From Gammaproteobacteria bacterium (GTDB lineage Bacteria; Pseudomonadota; Gammaproteobacteria; Enterobacterales; Alteromonadaceae), in the NCBI GenBank assembly GCA_018826295.1, contig JAHJZX010000037.1, forward strand, positions 62,001-126,000: a stretch of 64,000 nucleotides of DNA. Reading direction: 5' to 3'. The translations under genes and the position numbers were made by a program. The notes beneath the pieces were generated by a model. That model saw nothing but the letters and a program-made list of their open reading frames with translations, made no database searches and was not told where the DNA came from. Of this stretch, positions 26,100-33,682 are shown in pieces. The number at the start of each line of letters is the position of its first letter. Position 1 is the stretch's first letter.

Positions 26100-27037
26100 G
26101 CGGATTTAGCGTCATAGCACCCGGCGTATTGAGTTTACTGCAGGACAGCGGCCGCGTTGGTCAGGCTGCACTGGGCTTAACCACCGGCGGACCCATGGAT
26201 GTACCTTCTGCCGCCTGGGCCAACCGCTTGCTGGGTAATAGTAGCAATGCCACCTTAATTGAGTGCAGTGTTGGCGGCCTGCAGCTGCGCGCCGAAACCC
26301 ACATTTTTATTGCCGTTACCGGTGCCATATTACCATTGAGCATTAACGGTAAAGCCGTCGAGCAATGGACAGTACAACAGGTACAGGCCGGTGATGTGAT
26401 TGAGCTTGGCATGGTAAGCAAAGGCCTGCGTGCTTATATTGCTGTCGCAGGCGGTTTTAATATAACGCCGCAGTTTGGTAGCAGCGCTACCGTGCTGCGC
26501 GAAGGTATCGGCGGCTTAAACGGCAATAAACTGCAAGCCGGCGATAAGCTTGGCGCGCAGACCGTCAACAAGCTGCAACGCCAGCGCTTACCGGCACGTT
26601 ACCGGCCGCAATTTAACCAGACACTGACGCTACGGCTGATTGAAGGCTATCAGGCCAGCAGCTTTAGCACTACCGAGCGCCAGCGTTTCTACCTTAATAG
26701 TTATAAGGTCACGCCGCAGGCCGACCGTATGGGCTACAAACTAAAAGGTGCGGCTATTCAGTGCCAGCAAACGCAGCTGCTGTCCGAGGGCATTTGCTAT
26801 GGCGCAGTGCAAATTCCACCCGACGGCCAGCCGATTGTACTGTTAAACGATAGGCAAACGCTGGGCGGTTACCCGAAAATCGGTAGTGTGTTGTCGCTCG
26901 ACTGTGCCTTGCTGGCCCAGGCCGGCGCCGGTACCGAAGTATACTTTACGCCTATTAGCCCGCAGCAGGCGCATAATGCGCTGTGTCTGGCCAAAGTGCG
27001 TAGCGATGCCATAACCAGCCAATTGGTGAACCTGTAA
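26096..27037 (+). CDS. pxpC: 5-oxoprolinase subunit C
   Basis: A 313-residue KipA-like subunit with the usual start (VIAPGVLSLLQDSGRVG), GGPMDVPSAAWANRLLGN, and the C-terminal VQIPPDGQPIVLLNDRQT, GGYPKIGSV segments. It overlaps pxpB by four bases, and the DUF4392 gene begins on the next base after its stop codon. Confidence 0.92.
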   Translation: MSGFSVIAPGVLSLLQDSGRVGQAALGLTTGGPMDVPSAAWANRLLGNSSNATLIECSVGGLQLRAETHIFIAVTGAILPLSINGKAVEQWTVQQVQAGDVIELGMVSKGLRAYIAVAGGFNITPQFGSSATVLREGIGGLNGNKLQAGDKLGAQTVNKLQRQRLPARYRPQFNQTLTLRLIEGYQASSFSTTERQRFYLNSYKVTPQADRMGYKLKGAAIQCQQTQLLSEGICYGAVQIPPDGQPIVLLNDRQTLGGYPKIGSVLSLDCALLAQAGAGTEVYFTPISPQQAHNALCLAKVRSDAITSQLVNL

Positions 27038-27883
27038 ATGAGCACAGCAGCAGTGGATTATCTGGCCATTAGCCAGCAAATAGAACACTTATTAGTGCGG
27101 CAAAATTTGCGCGGTATGGCAACCTTACAACCGCATTTGCGACCGGGTTATATATTGCGCGCCGCAAAACTACTGAACCAATGCAATGGCACTGTGCTGA
27201 TTGGCACCGGCTTTCCGGTGCTGGATACCTTTGAAACTGACGGCCCGGTCGGTGCTATTGGTTTATACCAGTTATTGCAAAAACTGGGCGCAAAGCCGGT
27301 AATTGTCTGTGGCGACCCACTGTACAGCGCGTTAAAAGCTGATTATCAGTGCTATCAAATCACGGTAAATCAGTACAATGCATTGCCGGCTATTGCCGAA
27401 GCCGCGCTGGCTGCACTGAAACCCCAGCTGGTGATCTCGATTGAACGGCCCGGTTTTAATACCAACAAGCGCTACGCCAATATGCGTGGCGAAGACATTA
27501 GCGCCCGCTGCGCCAGCTTCGATTATTTTTTAACACAAGCCGCCTGCCCGACCATTGGTATTGGTGATGGCGGTAATGAAATTGGTATGGGGAACTTGTA
27601 TCAGCAGGTTAGCGCGTTGAATATCACGCCCTGTGTTACGCAGTGCGACGAACTGATTGTCGCTGATGTATCTAACTGGGCGGCCTGGGCGTTAGCAGCA
27701 ATGGTGTCAGTATTGCGCAATGAGAACCAGCTAAGCGACGCCGATCCACTGGCCATTTTGCAGTATTTATCGGCCAAAGGCAGCGTGGATGGCGTTACCC
27801 GGTTAAATACACTAACCGAAGATGGCCTAGCGCATACCGAAGGCGAGCAACTGATTAAAGATCTTGAATTACTAACAAAATGA
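27038..27883 (+). CDS. DUF4392 D-glutamate cyclase-like protein
   Basis: A 281-residue protein with the DUF4392 pattern: GTGFPVLDTFETDGPVGA, a second ERPGFNTNKRYANMRGEDIS segment, and the hallmark GIGDGGNEIGMGN. The mammalian relative (DGLUCY) turns D-glutamate into 5-oxo-D-proline. Here the gene begins immediately after the pxpC stop with no spacer, so it is almost certainly in the same mRNA as the ring-opening enzyme. This supports a D-glutamate to 5-oxoproline route. Whether PxpABC accepts the D form is not known from sequence. Confidence 0.8.
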   Translation: MSTAAVDYLAISQQIEHLLVRQNLRGMATLQPHLRPGYILRAAKLLNQCNGTVLIGTGFPVLDTFETDGPVGAIGLYQLLQKLGAKPVIVCGDPLYSALKADYQCYQITVNQYNALPAIAEAALAALKPQLVISIERPGFNTNKRYANMRGEDISARCASFDYFLTQAACPTIGIGDGGNEIGMGNLYQQVSALNITPCVTQCDELIVADVSNWAAWALAAMVSVLRNENQLSDADPLAILQYLSAKGSVDGVTRLNTLTEDGLAHTEGEQLIKDLELLTK

Positions 27884-27902
27884 GAATCTGTGTAACAGCC
27901 GA

Positions 27903-28067
27903 ACCGATATACCCACACCAACACGCCGTGAATACGTCCCTGTAGGCTCGGTTATGAACTTCATCCATGAAGTTCACCCTGGCGGGCCAGCGGAGCTGTT
28001 CAAATTCGTTCCTGACGAATTTGTCAGCATCCATGCCGTCAACGGTTGGTTTAGAGCATAACGATTC
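27903..28067 (+). repeat. Interspersed palindromic repeat, copy 2 (long form)
   Basis: The same element as 8149-8243 in the opposite orientation, with a longer middle. Within it are two perfect hairpins: GAACTTCAT/ATGAAGTTC (27956-27975) and CAAATTCGT/ACGAATTTG (28001-28023). The outer blocks CAACACGCCGT and TCAACGGTTG are shared with copy 1. It separates the pxp operon from the transaminase gene and may act as a terminator or RNA-processing site. Confidence 0.6.
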
Positions 28068-28108
28068 CGCTCAACAAACATTTGAGTATCTTTGACGAGA
28101 GAACCGCA

Positions 28109-28975
28109 ATGACAACAGTATATTTAAACGGCGCCTTTGTACCGGCCAGCGAAGCTAAGATATCGCCGATGGACCGCGGCTTTCTATTTGGCGACGGTAT
28201 TTATGAAGTGATACCAAGCTACGGCGGCCGCTTTGTTGGCTTTGGCCCGCATATAGACCGTATGCACAGCGGCCTGGCCCAGCTGTCAATTGACCCCGAG
28301 CTAAGCCTGGCCGATTGGCAAAGCATTGCTGATAAGCTGCTGGCTGATAACCGCGCTGAACTGGGTGACAATATCGGTGTGTATTTTCAGGTAAGCCGTG
28401 GCACCGACAGCAAGCGCGGCCATGCCTTCCCGGCCAATATTGCACCGACCGTATTCGGTTTTGCCTTTGCTATTCCGCCTGAGCCGGTAGCCGACAAAAG
28501 TAAAGCCACCACTTACAACGTAGTTACCGGCCAGGACTTGCGCTGGCAGCGTTGCCATATTAAATCCACCTCACTGTTAGGCAATGTGCTGCATTACCAA
28601 CAAGGCTACAGCCAGGGCGCACAGGAAATTTTGCTGTTTGATAAAGACGGCAACTTAACCGAAGGCGCAGCAGTAAATGTGTTTATCGTTAAAAACGGCG
28701 TTATCGTCACCCCGCCACTAAGCCATAAATTACTACCCGGCATTACCCGGCAGATATTGCTGGCTATTTTAGCTAAACACAGCAGCATTAAGGTGCAAGA
28801 GCGCGATATCACTGAAGCGGAAGTACTGGCCGCTGATGAAATCTGGCTTACCAGCTCCAGCAAAGAAATTGCACCGGTGCTGCAGGTTAACGATAAAGCT
28901 GTAGGTACTGGTGAAGTCGGCGATGTCTGGCTGGCCGTGCAACAGCTATTTAGTGCGCATAAATTCGACTACTAA
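28109..28975 (+). CDS. dat: D-amino-acid transaminase
   Basis: A 288-residue fold-type IV PLP enzyme. Start at 28109 gives the typical MTTVYLNGAFVPASEAKISP. Signature segments are DRGFLFGDGIYEV, the PLP lysine at about residue 152 (CHIKSTSLLGNVL), and EGAAVNVFIVKNG. This fits D-alanine/D-glutamate transaminases better than branched-chain enzymes, by the length and by RGFLFGDGIYEV. With the D-glutamate cyclase upstream it would link D-alanine and D-glutamate pools, which are both murein amino acids. An own promoter is likely because a repeat element separates it from pxp. Confidence 0.85.
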   Translation: MTTVYLNGAFVPASEAKISPMDRGFLFGDGIYEVIPSYGGRFVGFGPHIDRMHSGLAQLSIDPELSLADWQSIADKLLADNRAELGDNIGVYFQVSRGTDSKRGHAFPANIAPTVFGFAFAIPPEPVADKSKATTYNVVTGQDLRWQRCHIKSTSLLGNVLHYQQGYSQGAQEILLFDKDGNLTEGAAVNVFIVKNGVIVTPPLSHKLLPGITRQILLAILAKHSSIKVQERDITEAEVLAADEIWLTSSSKEIAPVLQVNDKAVGTGEVGDVWLAVQQLFSAHKFDY

Positions 28976-29111
28976 GCTATTGTTTTTCCGGCGCTGCCAT
29001 CACTGACAGCGCCCTAACCCCGCCACTCTCACACTACACCAATAAATATTTAATTTACAAAATTGCATTATTTATATATCTTTTAGCAACGTCATTTCAG
29101 CAGAGCCCAGC

Positions 29112-29651
29112 ATGTCTACTTCTATGTTCAGGCGAAAGCCATTGCTGCTGTTGGCTGCAGCGCTGAGTTTTCTGGTTTTTATTGTTTTCTCACAACAGGT
29201 TATGGCAGATATGTTTAGTTGGTTTAAAAAATACGATGTGCATTTATCACCTGCGGTACAAGGCAGTATTACTTTTGATGGTAAGCCGCTAGCGGGTATC
29301 AAAGTGTTTCGCGAACTGGACTACGACAAATCGTACAATGATGAAGCCGTTACTGATGAACACGGACAATTTTCTTTTGCCGAGAAAAATATCAAATCGC
29401 GCCAACCCGGTAACAAGCTGGATCAATCTACTATCCGCCAAGTGATCTCACTGGATTATCAGGGCAAGACTTATGTGCTGTGGTACACCTCGACACCGAG
29501 TATTGCGCCACATGCCACATTCCAACGTTTACTGGGGGCATTGCATTGCGAGTTAACCACAGCTGAAGAAAAATACCGTTTGCCCAATATAGAGTACCCC
29601 GACTTTCCTCATGGCGTAGTAAGTATTTGCCAGTTGGATACCACTTTGTAA
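29112..29651 (+). CDS. DUF6795-type exported or membrane-anchored protein
   Basis: A 179-residue protein with one N-terminal hydrophobic segment (residues 10-32) and a beta-sandwich-like region with GKPLAGIKVFRELDY and TDEHGQFSFAEK, then LWYTST. This matches my recollection of DUF6795, a transthyretin-like domain found in clusters with lipases or secretion effectors. It lies 30 bp ahead of the lipase gene. Function unknown; a carrier, chaperone or immunity role for the lipase is an inference. Confidence 0.6.
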   Translation: MSTSMFRRKPLLLLAAALSFLVFIVFSQQVMADMFSWFKKYDVHLSPAVQGSITFDGKPLAGIKVFRELDYDKSYNDEAVTDEHGQFSFAEKNIKSRQPGNKLDQSTIRQVISLDYQGKTYVLWYTSTPSIAPHATFQRLLGALHCELTTAEEKYRLPNIEYPDFPHGVVSICQLDTTL

Positions 29652-29681
29652 CGTCAGTTTTCACAAAAGGAATTTCCTCAC

Positions 29682-30854
29682 ATGAGCACTATTACCCCTA
29701 AGATCGCCTCCGATTTGGCCAGTTTGGTTTACGATGTCCGCACACCAACATCGCGAGGGGTATACCGGTTTAGCCGTGATTCAGAAAGCACAAAACACTT
29801 CTCGTTCGATTTATCCAATGGCCCGGTGCAGGGTGTAAGTGGGGGCGGCCCCTTCGGTTTATTTAATAAAACCACCGGCTTTGCCATTATTGGCCAAGGC
29901 AAAGAGCGTTACCGCAATCATGTTGCTATTGCCATTCGCGGCACCAAGTTCACCAGCGGCAATGACTGGCTGACTAATGCCAATATCGGTTATGCCGGTT
30001 CAGATAATGGCAGCATGGTGCATGCCGGTTTTAACAAAACTTTTCAAAGCATGAAATCTATTCTGGAACGCTCCTTAAACCCGATTTTATCAGGCACAAC
30101 CACAGTACATTGTGTTGGCCACAGCCTGGGCGGTGCGCTGGCGTCACTGACGGCAGATTGGGTTAAGTTACGCTATAAATGTCCGGTAAATCTTTACACT
30201 TTCGGCGCGCCAAGAGTGGGTTTAGAAAGCTTTGCTTTAAAACACACTGGCAGCCTGGACGGCAGTATTTACCGCTGCACCCACGGTGCGGACCCGGTGC
30301 CTTTAGTGCCACTATGGCCTTTTCATCATGCGCCCTATAAAGGCGTAGAGTATCGTTTAGATGCCGGCCAGGGCATTAACATTGGTGCCCATGGTATGCA
30401 CTTCACTGATACACCGGGTTATGCCAATACCGCAAACAGCGATGATTGGGGTAGTCTGGGCGACCGCTCCGCTGACATTGTCAGGCAAGTAGAGCTGGAT
30501 TATGAAAGACGCCATCAAGCTTCATTTACCACCTACTGGGCCAATAAAATTGGTGATGCATTGATAACGTTGCTTAAAGCGGCAGGAAAGTTAACCGCCG
30601 TTATCGCTCAGGCCGGCATCAGTACCGGGTTAACCTTTTACGACATGCTGGCCCGCACGCTGGAAGATGTGGCCAAATCAACTACACAGTTTGCCGGACA
30701 AGTGCGCGGATTATTAGGCCATATGCTGGTGTTTGCCCGCCAGGCCGTGACCACCGTAACTGATCTGTCATTTAAATTTATTCGCTGGGTATTTGAGAAA
30801 ACCGTTGGTGCACTTTACCGCAGCGCCCGTAACGCTATTGATAGCGTGATGTAA
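29682..30854 (+). CDS. Class 3 (fungal-type) lipase-fold hydrolase
   Basis: A 390-residue protein with no signal peptide. Residues about 80-240 are an alpha/beta hydrolase of the Lipase_3 family: VAIAIRGT (oxyanion region), nucleophile Ser in VGHSLGGALAS, YTFGAPRVG, Asp in THGADPVPLVP and a late His (GAHGMHF). The last 130 residues are helical and include amphipathic stretches (GDALITLLKAAGKLTAVI). A lipase of this kind without an export signal, flanked by a DUF6795 protein and a small membrane protein, is what is seen in effector-immunity cassettes. Ribosome site AAAAGGAA. Confidence 0.75.
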   Translation: MSTITPKIASDLASLVYDVRTPTSRGVYRFSRDSESTKHFSFDLSNGPVQGVSGGGPFGLFNKTTGFAIIGQGKERYRNHVAIAIRGTKFTSGNDWLTNANIGYAGSDNGSMVHAGFNKTFQSMKSILERSLNPILSGTTTVHCVGHSLGGALASLTADWVKLRYKCPVNLYTFGAPRVGLESFALKHTGSLDGSIYRCTHGADPVPLVPLWPFHHAPYKGVEYRLDAGQGINIGAHGMHFTDTPGYANTANSDDWGSLGDRSADIVRQVELDYERRHQASFTTYWANKIGDALITLLKAAGKLTAVIAQAGISTGLTFYDMLARTLEDVAKSTTQFAGQVRGLLGHMLVFARQAVTTVTDLSFKFIRWVFEKTVGALYRSARNAIDSVM

Positions 30855-30861
30855 CAAGCAG

Positions 30862-30878
30862 GCCCGGCTTTGCCGGGC
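30862..30878 (+). terminator. Hairpin after the lipase gene
   Basis: GCCCGGC/GCCGGGC with a 3-nt loop, followed by TATTT. The T run is short, so it may only partly stop transcription before the small membrane gene at 30912. Confidence 0.4.
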
Positions 30879-30911
30879 TATTTAACCTGGTACGTAATCA
30901 GAACATACATT

Positions 30912-31172
30912 ATGACCCCAACCCGTCTTGCCGTTATCAGCATTGCTATTGGCATATCACCGTTGCTAATAGCTTTGTTGGGCGCCTTACTTGCTGGCCT
31001 ACTGGGTTGCGAGCAAGAAGGCGGTGGCATAAGCGAGTGTTATTTTTGTGGCAAAGACGTCAGCGATATTCTTTATGGCATGATGATGATGCATTGGCTG
31101 GTGATCATCACCGGCGGTATTACTGTGTGGGGTTTGGCTGCCAGCGCTGTTTGGGCTTACTGGCCCTGGTAA
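30912..31172 (+). CDS. Small two-helix membrane protein, possible lipase immunity partner
   Basis: An 86-residue protein: hydrophobic helix 1 (residues 5-31), a Cys-containing loop (GCEQEGGGISECYFCGKDVS, with three cysteines) and helix 2 (residues 58-80). Start at 30912 is chosen over the longer frame because the latter begins in the hairpin. Small membrane proteins with such a Cys-rich loop are often next to secreted lipases. Its 3' end overlaps the convergent paiB gene by 16 bp. Immunity is an inference. Confidence 0.55.
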   Translation: MTPTRLAVISIAIGISPLLIALLGALLAGLLGCEQEGGGISECYFCGKDVSDILYGMMMMHWLVIITGGITVWGLAASAVWAYWPW

Positions 31173-31747
31173 AGGTTACGCATCAGCTGCCATACTGTGG
31201 CTGGCTGTTCGCTTTGCTGCAAATAATCGATAACCGCCTGCTGCTCGGCCGGGGCTTTGTTTTGCGATAACTTAAACCGGCCTGCTATGCTGCTGAGGTT
31301 AATCTCTACGCCGACTATCGCCTGCACCAGCTTTTGTTGGTAGTCCGCTGCTTGCAGCATTGCCGGTGCGCTGTGTGCTTCTTGTTTTCTGACCAGTGCC
31401 AGCGTCTGCCCGGCATCTAACAAGCGTGCTGTGCCTGTTAGCTCAACCAGGGAGTAGTTCCAGGTAGACACGGCGGGTTGCTGCTGATAACAGCTGGCCG
31501 GTACAAAGGCATGCGGCCCCTGAACAACAACCTTCACCTCAAGACCGTCGAGCTGGCTAAGCTGCGGGTTATTCCGCGCTAAATGACAGTAGGCTTGGCC
31601 TGTACCAAGTTGCCAGTCAAATAAAAACGGCAGCGGTGTGTAGCTTAAGCCGCCGTGACTCGTTAGCAACAAACCAAAATAATGTTGCTGCAAAAAAGCC
31701 TGCAATTGCGCCCGGTTGGAAGTGTGATAATACGGCGGTGGATACAC
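31157..31747 (-). CDS. PaiB-like FMN-binding protein
   Basis: A 196-residue protein of the PaiB/FMN-binding split-barrel family: MYPPPYYHTSN at the start, FGLLLTSHGGLSYTPLPFL, and the late AGRFKLSQNKAP, all of which are family marks. The GTG start at 31747 follows a strong AGGAGG. Bacillus PaiB was described as a negative regulator of sporulation and protease genes; other members have no proven role. It is 12 bp after the GNAT gene, and both diverge from the MocR regulator, which probably controls them. Confidence 0.8.
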   Translation of the reverse strand: MYPPPYYHTSNRAQLQAFLQQHYFGLLLTSHGGLSYTPLPFLFDWQLGTGQAYCHLARNNPQLSQLDGLEVKVVVQGPHAFVPASCYQQQPAVSTWNYSLVELTGTARLLDAGQTLALVRKQEAHSAPAMLQAADYQQKLVQAIVGVEINLSSIAGRFKLSQNKAPAEQQAVIDYLQQSEQPATVWQLMRNLYQGQ

Positions 31748-31759
31748 AGCTCCTCCTGC

Positions 31760-32158
31760 TCAGCACTGACGCTGAATATGAAAAGCATTGTCTATCGCGG
31801 TAAAACCCACTGCCGGATAATACTGCATAGCCGAGGGGGCACTGCGCAGTAGCTGCTGTACCTGCGGCCCGGTAGCCTGTTGCACCGCAGCCAGCAGTGC
31901 TTTGCCAATACCTTGCTGCTGGTAGGCTTTATCGACCAGCAGATCACAGATATACACCACATAGGCTTTGTCGGTTAAGCAGCGCGCCAACCCTACTAAG
32001 TTGCCATCCAATCTTGCCGTCACCAATAAGTTGCTACTTGCCAGCATAATGGCCATCCGGGCGCAGTCTTCAGTCGGCCGGTTAATACCCGACGCGCGGT
32101 ACAGCGTAAGCATGTCGTCCAGTTTAAAACTGCTTTCTTGTTGATACACTATCGTCAT
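31760..32158 (-). CDS. GNAT-family N-acetyltransferase
   Basis: A 132-residue acetyltransferase with the acetyl-CoA loop QQQGIGKALL and the typical LLVDKAYQ strand before it. GNAT enzymes of this size often acetylate small amines or antibiotics; the acceptor is not evident. Start follows GAGAG. It is paired with the paiB-like gene, as paiA (an acetyltransferase) and paiB are in Bacillus. Confidence 0.8.
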   Translation of the reverse strand: MTIVYQQESSFKLDDMLTLYRASGINRPTEDCARMAIMLASSNLLVTARLDGNLVGLARCLTDKAYVVYICDLLVDKAYQQQGIGKALLAAVQQATGPQVQQLLRSAPSAMQYYPAVGFTAIDNAFHIQRQC

Positions 32159-32245
32159 TGTCTGCTCTCCTGTTGTGTTGCCGTTAGCATAGCGGCTAGA
32201 CTGGTGCTATAAAAAGTACCGGTTTTAACAGAAAAGAGGATCCAG

Positions 32246-33682
32246 TTGCGTTTAGTCACCGAGGGTTTGCAACTTAGCGGGGCGGGTAGCTTGCGCCAGC
32301 AGCTGTATTTGCTGCTGCAACAGCAATTATTAACCGGTATCTGGCCAGCTGGCGCCTTGTTGCCGTCCAGCCGGGTGCTGGCTGCCGATTTAGGCCTTAG
32401 CCGCAATACCGTTAACCAGGTGCTGCAACAATTAGTCGCCGAAGGCTATATTGACGGCTTACCAGGACGAGGTTACCGGGTAGCCGCCCTGCCAGAGCAG
32501 TATTTCCAGCCGGAAACCGCCAGCAGTAACGCTTTGCCTGAGCTGGCAACACAGCAGTATGGCTTACCGCAAAAAACCGCTGCGGTAAATGGCGTGCTGC
32601 AACCCGGCGTCTCGGCACTGCAGCAGTTTCCTTATGCAATCTGGCAGCGCATGTTACAACGACATTGTCAGCGCACTGCGCTAAGCGGTTTTGCCGACCC
32701 ACTCGGTTATGCTGCGCTGCGCCAGGCATTGGTGCAGTATCTGCGACAGGCAAGGCAGGTGGTGTGTGATGAGCAATGCATTCTGATCACTGCCGGTGCC
32801 CAACAAGCACTGGTTATTGCGGCTAAACTGGTGGCGCGCGCCGGCCAACAGGTTTTAATGGAAACCCCCGGCTACCCGCGCTTAAAGCAGGCTCTGCAAC
32901 TGTGTGAACTGCAGGTGCAACATCTGGATGCTGCCGGCTCAGATGGTCTAAACATCGACACCCTGCCCACCGACACTGCCGCCAAAGCACTGTTTTTAAC
33001 ACCCGGCCATCAGTATCCGCTGGGCGGTATTATGCCGCTGCCACAACGTATGGCGCTGCTGGATTGGGCACGCCAGCAAGGTGTTTGGCTGGTAGAAGAT
33101 GATTACGACAGCGAATTTCAGTACCGCAACCGGCCTATTGCCAGCTTGCAGGGGCTGGCCGGCGGTGAAGGCGTGCTGTTTGTTGGTTCTTTTAGTAAAA
33201 CGCTGTTTCCGGCGCTACGACTTGGTTATCTGGTGGCACCGCGGCGGGTAATAGCGCAGGCGGCGGCCATATTGCAGGCGCTGCATGGCGATGTGGCGTT
33301 GTTGCCACAGGCGGCACTGGCCGATTTTATCACTGAGGGCCATTTTGGCCGTCATCTGCGTAAAATGCGCCGTCACTATCAGCAACGCAAATTACACGCC
33401 GTGCAGATGTTATCGCAACAGCTACCGCAATGTCGTTTATATGCAAAGGACGCTGGCTTGCATCTGGTGCTGGAGTTGCCCCAAACTGTTGCTGAAGCCG
33501 CATTGTTAACGGCGTTGGCCAAACATAACATTAAAGCACAACCGCTTAGTCGCTATGTATTTAACAACACAGCACGCTACGGCCTGGTACTGGGCATCGC
33601 CAACCACAGTGAGGCTGAATTTACCGCTGCTCTGCAGCTTTTGATTCAGCAGTGCCAGCTAGCGCTGAGTGAAGGTACCTAG
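32246..33682 (+). CDS. MocR/PdxR-type GntR regulator with aminotransferase domain
   Basis: A 478-residue fusion: GntR winged helix at residues 10-75 (LLPSSRVLAADLGLSRNTVN), a linker, and a fold-type I aminotransferase-like domain with EDDYDSEFQYR and the PLP lysine in GSFSKTLFPALRLGY. The start is TTG at 32246 after AGAGGA. MocR proteins sense PLP or an amino compound and usually activate divergent genes, here GNAT-paiB. The 3' end overlaps the convergent GGDEF-EAL gene by 24 bp. Confidence 0.85.
   Translation: MRLVTEGLQLSGAGSLRQQLYLLLQQQLLTGIWPAGALLPSSRVLAADLGLSRNTVNQVLQQLVAEGYIDGLPGRGYRVAALPEQYFQPETASSNALPELATQQYGLPQKTAAVNGVLQPGVSALQQFPYAIWQRMLQRHCQRTALSGFADPLGYAALRQALVQYLRQARQVVCDEQCILITAGAQQALVIAAKLVARAGQQVLMETPGYPRLKQALQLCELQVQHLDAAGSDGLNIDTLPTDTAAKALFLTPGHQYPLGGIMPLPQRMALLDWARQQGVWLVEDDYDSEFQYRNRPIASLQGLAGGEGVLFVGSFSKTLFPALRLGYLVAPRRVIAQAAAILQALHGDVALLPQAALADFITEGHFGRHLRKMRRHYQQRKLHAVQMLSQQLPQCRLYAKDAGLHLVLELPQTVAEAALLTALAKHNIKAQPLSRYVFNNTARYGLVLGIANHSEAEFTAALQLLIQQCQLALSEGT

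Noticed and set aside
28990-29013. GGCGCTG/CAGCGCC hairpin after the transaminase gene
   Set aside because: Stem is good but no T run follows on either strand; not called as a terminator.
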